The notes under the pieces were generated by a model. It was not told where the DNA came from and did not search any database. It was given only the letters and a program-made list of their open reading frames with translations. From NCBI GenBank assembly GCA_003427395.1, contig BFEA01000586.1:12976-34514 (forward strand): 21,539 nt of DNA, written 5' to 3'. This document shows positions 18,981 through 21,539 of the stretch, in pieces; the stretch's first letter is position 1; every line of letters begins with the position of its first letter. The DNA is from Chara braunii. Taxonomy: Eukaryota; Streptophyta; Charophyceae; Charales; Characeae. A program made the position numbers and the translations under genes.

Positions 18981-19600
18981 CTAAATCGTGGTTAAACCAT
19001 AGGTCCCCCTGACATCAAAAACCTCGGGGTACCGGTAGCGCTGTTTCACGACGAGTACCGATCGTACAGCGTGGAAAACCGGGCGGGCCTCCGTACAAAA
19101 TTTGTGACAAAAAATGGAAATAAACCGAATCGGCGTGGTGAATATTTCACCGTCAAAATAATTTTATTTTTTTTTCTGATATTTTTCCCTGAAAGATCAC
19201 GACCTAATCTACAGAGCATCAAATTTTCAGATATTTTCATGACTTCTTCTGAGCACAAAAAATCGGCAAAATTGCCGCTTGCAAAATGGCGGGATTGGAC
19301 CCGTCGGCCTCTGGACAACCCGGCGCCTCCGTACGGTAGCCGCCCCTCCGTACAACCCGGCCCTAACTCACAGGGACTAGGGGTTTTCGGTGGCGGCAGG
19401 ACCTGTGGTTTAAGCACATTACCGGCTGATAAGTGCAACGGCAGCACTGAAGTTTGAAATGAAGACTGCGTATTGACCACCGGATCGTGAAACTCAAAGA
19501 ACGATCATCTCGATCGTAGTAATTTCTACAGAGGCTTCGGAGCTGGAATTATGGAAATATACACTGCTTTCTCTGCCATGTGCGCCAGGAGAAACCACGT
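18981..19600. other. No gene seen; AT-rich core with two short palindromes
   Basis: Frames of 128 and 144 codons overlap on opposite strands and neither resembles a known protein. CCTCCGTAC occurs three times, at about 19088, 19328 and 19346. Palindromes are GGTGAA-TAT-TTCACC at 19137-19151 and CGGCAA-AA-TTGCCG at 19264-19277. A T-rich run lies near 19160-19180. It could be a promoter or untranslated region, but nothing decides it. Confidence 0.35.
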
Positions 19601-20970
19601 CTTCTGTCAAGACGCCAACGCATCGGCCAGCAGGTAAGCCTCTAGTTTTGCTGCTGCCTCCCTTGTCCCGATCTGTACCTCCTCTCTCTCTCTGAGTGGT
19701 TCTTTCGCAAGAAGATGGAGATCGTATTGCCCGCAGCCGCGCTATCGTCTGAACTTGTTGCGCTGCTTACTGTGTATGTACATCATCCCATCCACGCTTC
19801 TACTTACGCATGGCTGGCATCTACTCACTGCTTCATCGAGATAGGGAGCGCCTTGATCAAGACACGGAGAGCGACCCCAGTGGTCATCGAGCAGGTTTGG
19901 CAATCACAGCGATCGTTCGAATGAGGTGCAGACTATGATTGACGACCTCAATGATGACCACCGTGGAGATGAAAGGCTCGACAAAACAACCAAAAATAGT
20001 TCGACTCCCGTTTTACCCCGCATCGCTAGTTCTGTCGCGCACGACGAGGAACTGGAATGAGGTACTTCCATTGATAGGATGAACATCGCATCGACCACCA
20101 GGTGAGCACCCAACTTCGGGCTGGCCTCACGATACTCCCATCGGAAGAATGAGCAAAATCGCATGAATTTTCCGTTAGAATGCGTTCAGGTGCATTGCCA
20201 CTCCTTGTGTCATGTCAATGCATATCTTCACCCGCAGCCCGTACCTTGGCTCGACCCACATGACTAGCTTACTGAGGTAAGGTTCTCACTTTCATTTCCT
20301 CTCCGTGTCCTTCATTCCTTCCTCCCTCTACTCCTTCTAACTCCACTTCCCGCCATCGTTCCTATCCTTCTTCTCCCTCAACTCCCCTGCACACGACTTC
20401 TACCCTCCGCACGCGTCTGCCCGATCATTGGGGCGGTTCACTCATAGGTAAGCGCCCACTCTTCCTTTGTCCCGTGATCGCATCAGTAGCATCTGCGCTC
20501 AATCGTCGCTTGGCCCACATGCCCCANGCTTTCACGATCGTGAATCTTCGGTAAGAACATGGGAAGATGCTGGCCTACTGTCGAGCACAGCGACCACCAG
20601 AATAGCAGGACATGCACGATCCTGAGCAGCAGCAGCTCTACCGATGAGGAGGACGATCACAACGGATGATCGCCACGACGAAGGTGAGCGACCCCGCTCC
20701 CCACCGGTCTAATGTGCAAAGAGAGAATGAATCTCTCGTTAGAAAAGGAGAAGATTCGTCNGCATATTCCTTTACTTGGCTTGCACGTTTCTTACACGCG
20801 CGGAAGGTATGCTCGACCTCGTACTAACAGAAATCGNCCACGNGCAACTGCATGGGCAGGTATGCGTCCCTCATCTCTGTCGCTANCCACCGATTCTCCC
20901 TCTCTCNCCTCCTCGTCATCTCCTCGTGCCCTTCCCCTTCTTTTTTCCTGTCTCCATCTGATTAGCACAA
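19600..20970 (+). other. Cluster of donor-like GT[A/G]AG sites and pyrimidine tracts
   Basis: Plus-strand sites resembling plant 5' splice sites, each with GT at 19634, 20102, 20277, 20448, 20551, 20684 and 20860, mostly AG|GTAAGC or AG|GTGAGC and often followed by a C/T-rich stretch, as at 20281-20420. A possible complete short intron runs from GT at 20860 to an AG at 20964-20965 after a pyrimidine tract and CTGATTAG. Exons between the sites do not form one open frame that I could establish. It could be a host gene with small exons, or a degenerate repeat. Confidence 0.3.
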
Positions 20971-21165
20971 CACTCCTGGTCTTCCTCATTGCTCACCCAA
21001 CGATTTCGAAAAACCTCTTCGGAAGCCCATATGAACTAGCAGCCCGATTATCGTTGGGTTGCAAAAACTTTATAGTCGGGCCTGAACCAATTGACTTCGC
21101 TCGCACAAGCCGGCGCGTCGTGCTAAGTGCACGGGCCATGTTACTCTTCTCCGTATCATTCCAAT

Positions 21166-21393
21166 TTTAACGGATGTCCCGAAGGACCGCGACCGAGTCA
21201 CTATTTTGGGGTATCACTATTGAGCTAACCGGGCCCAAACAACTTAGAAACACTCGGCTCTTCTCACCGAGTACCATCGTCTTGATCCGAACACAGGCAT
21301 GTATTGTATGATTTGTGGTTGTATCCACTGAACTAGGCTCTTGGGTCTACGACCGGTCCCAAGACCGGTACCGGACGTTGTCCCAAGTGGGAC
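21166..21393. other. No gene seen before the right-hand microsatellite
   Basis: No frame of interest. GTCCCA-AG-TGGGAC at 21380-21393 is a perfect 6-bp inverted repeat, and ACCGGT occurs twice near 21351 and 21364. AACTTAG at about 21241 is flanked by GGGCCC, but does not fold like the array units. Confidence 0.3.
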
Positions 21394-21446
21394 TAAAAAT
21401 AAAAAGTAAAAAAAATAAAACTAAATAATAAATAAATAAATAAAAT
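21394..21446 (+). repeat. A-rich (AAAT)n-like microsatellite
   Basis: About 53 bases of A and T with two C and one G, including four near-perfect AAAT steps at 21428-21445. Simple-sequence DNA; a decayed poly-A tail of an inserted element is possible but no element body was recognised next to it. Confidence 0.7.
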
Positions 21447-21472
21447 GGAAGTTTGTGTAGCACACCGAATAT

Positions 21473-21521
21473 GTTCGGAGCTTTTCCGAACGTCCGAACA
21501 TGTTCGTGTGTTCGGCCGAAC
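21473..21521. repeat. Three GTTCGG/CGAAC palindromes in 49 bp
   Basis: GTTCGGA (21473-21479) pairs with TCCGAAC (21485-21491); CGAACATGTTCG (21495-21506) and GTTCGGCCGAAC (21510-21521) are perfect 12-bp palindromes. All share the GTTCG core, so the segment is both a direct and an inverted repeat. It runs to the window edge and may continue. Confidence 0.7.
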
Positions 21522-21539
21522 GCCGCCTGAACGTGTTTG

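Overview
The window reads as repeat-rich nuclear DNA from a plant-type (streptophyte) eukaryote. There are no bacterial operons, no rRNA and no tRNA gene that I can find. The only clearly recognisable proteins belong to a Ty3/gypsy-type LTR retrotransposon on the minus strand, with a primer-binding site resembling the 3' end of plant tRNA-Asp. The wording of its Gag and reverse transcriptase reminds me of predicted proteins of the charophyte Chara braunii. That is recollection, not a search. Single N bases scattered through the window suggest a draft consensus.

Layout. 1-2948: no gene recognised; holds a promoter-like CCAAT/TATA pair and two long inverted repeats. 2949-5218 (minus): a decayed second Gag-like ORF with a coiled coil and a CCHC zinc knuckle, preceded by a splice-acceptor-like site. 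5489-12051 (minus): decayed gag-protease-RT-RNase H-integrase, in canonical Ty3 order. 12438-12461: primer-binding site and inferred LTR edge. 12670-14075: a diverged tandem duplication of about 700 bp with a TATA box and hairpins. 14750-15300: a group of strong inverted repeats. 15523-16805: an array of about 62-bp units in which a conserved AACTTA loop is closed by stems whose sequences differ between units but stay complementary. 16806-18731: no gene seen. 18732-18980 (minus): an unrecognised short reading frame. 19600-20970: a pyrimidine-rich stretch with repeated GT[A/G]AG donor-like sites. 21394-21539: an A-rich microsatellite and a cluster of GTTCGG palindromes.

How the parts relate. 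Gag, protease, RT, RNase H and integrase would have been one polyprotein (gag and protease share one frame), now broken by about ten stops and six frameshifts. The second Gag-like ORF sits where env-like ORFs sit in some plant elements, only 246 bp after the integrase stop, so it probably belongs to the same element and may have been expressed from a spliced RNA. The most unusual signal is the hairpin array at 15.5-16.8 kb. It is not explained by the retrotransposon, and its compensatory changes suggest either selection for structure or template-switch repair of quasi-palindromes.
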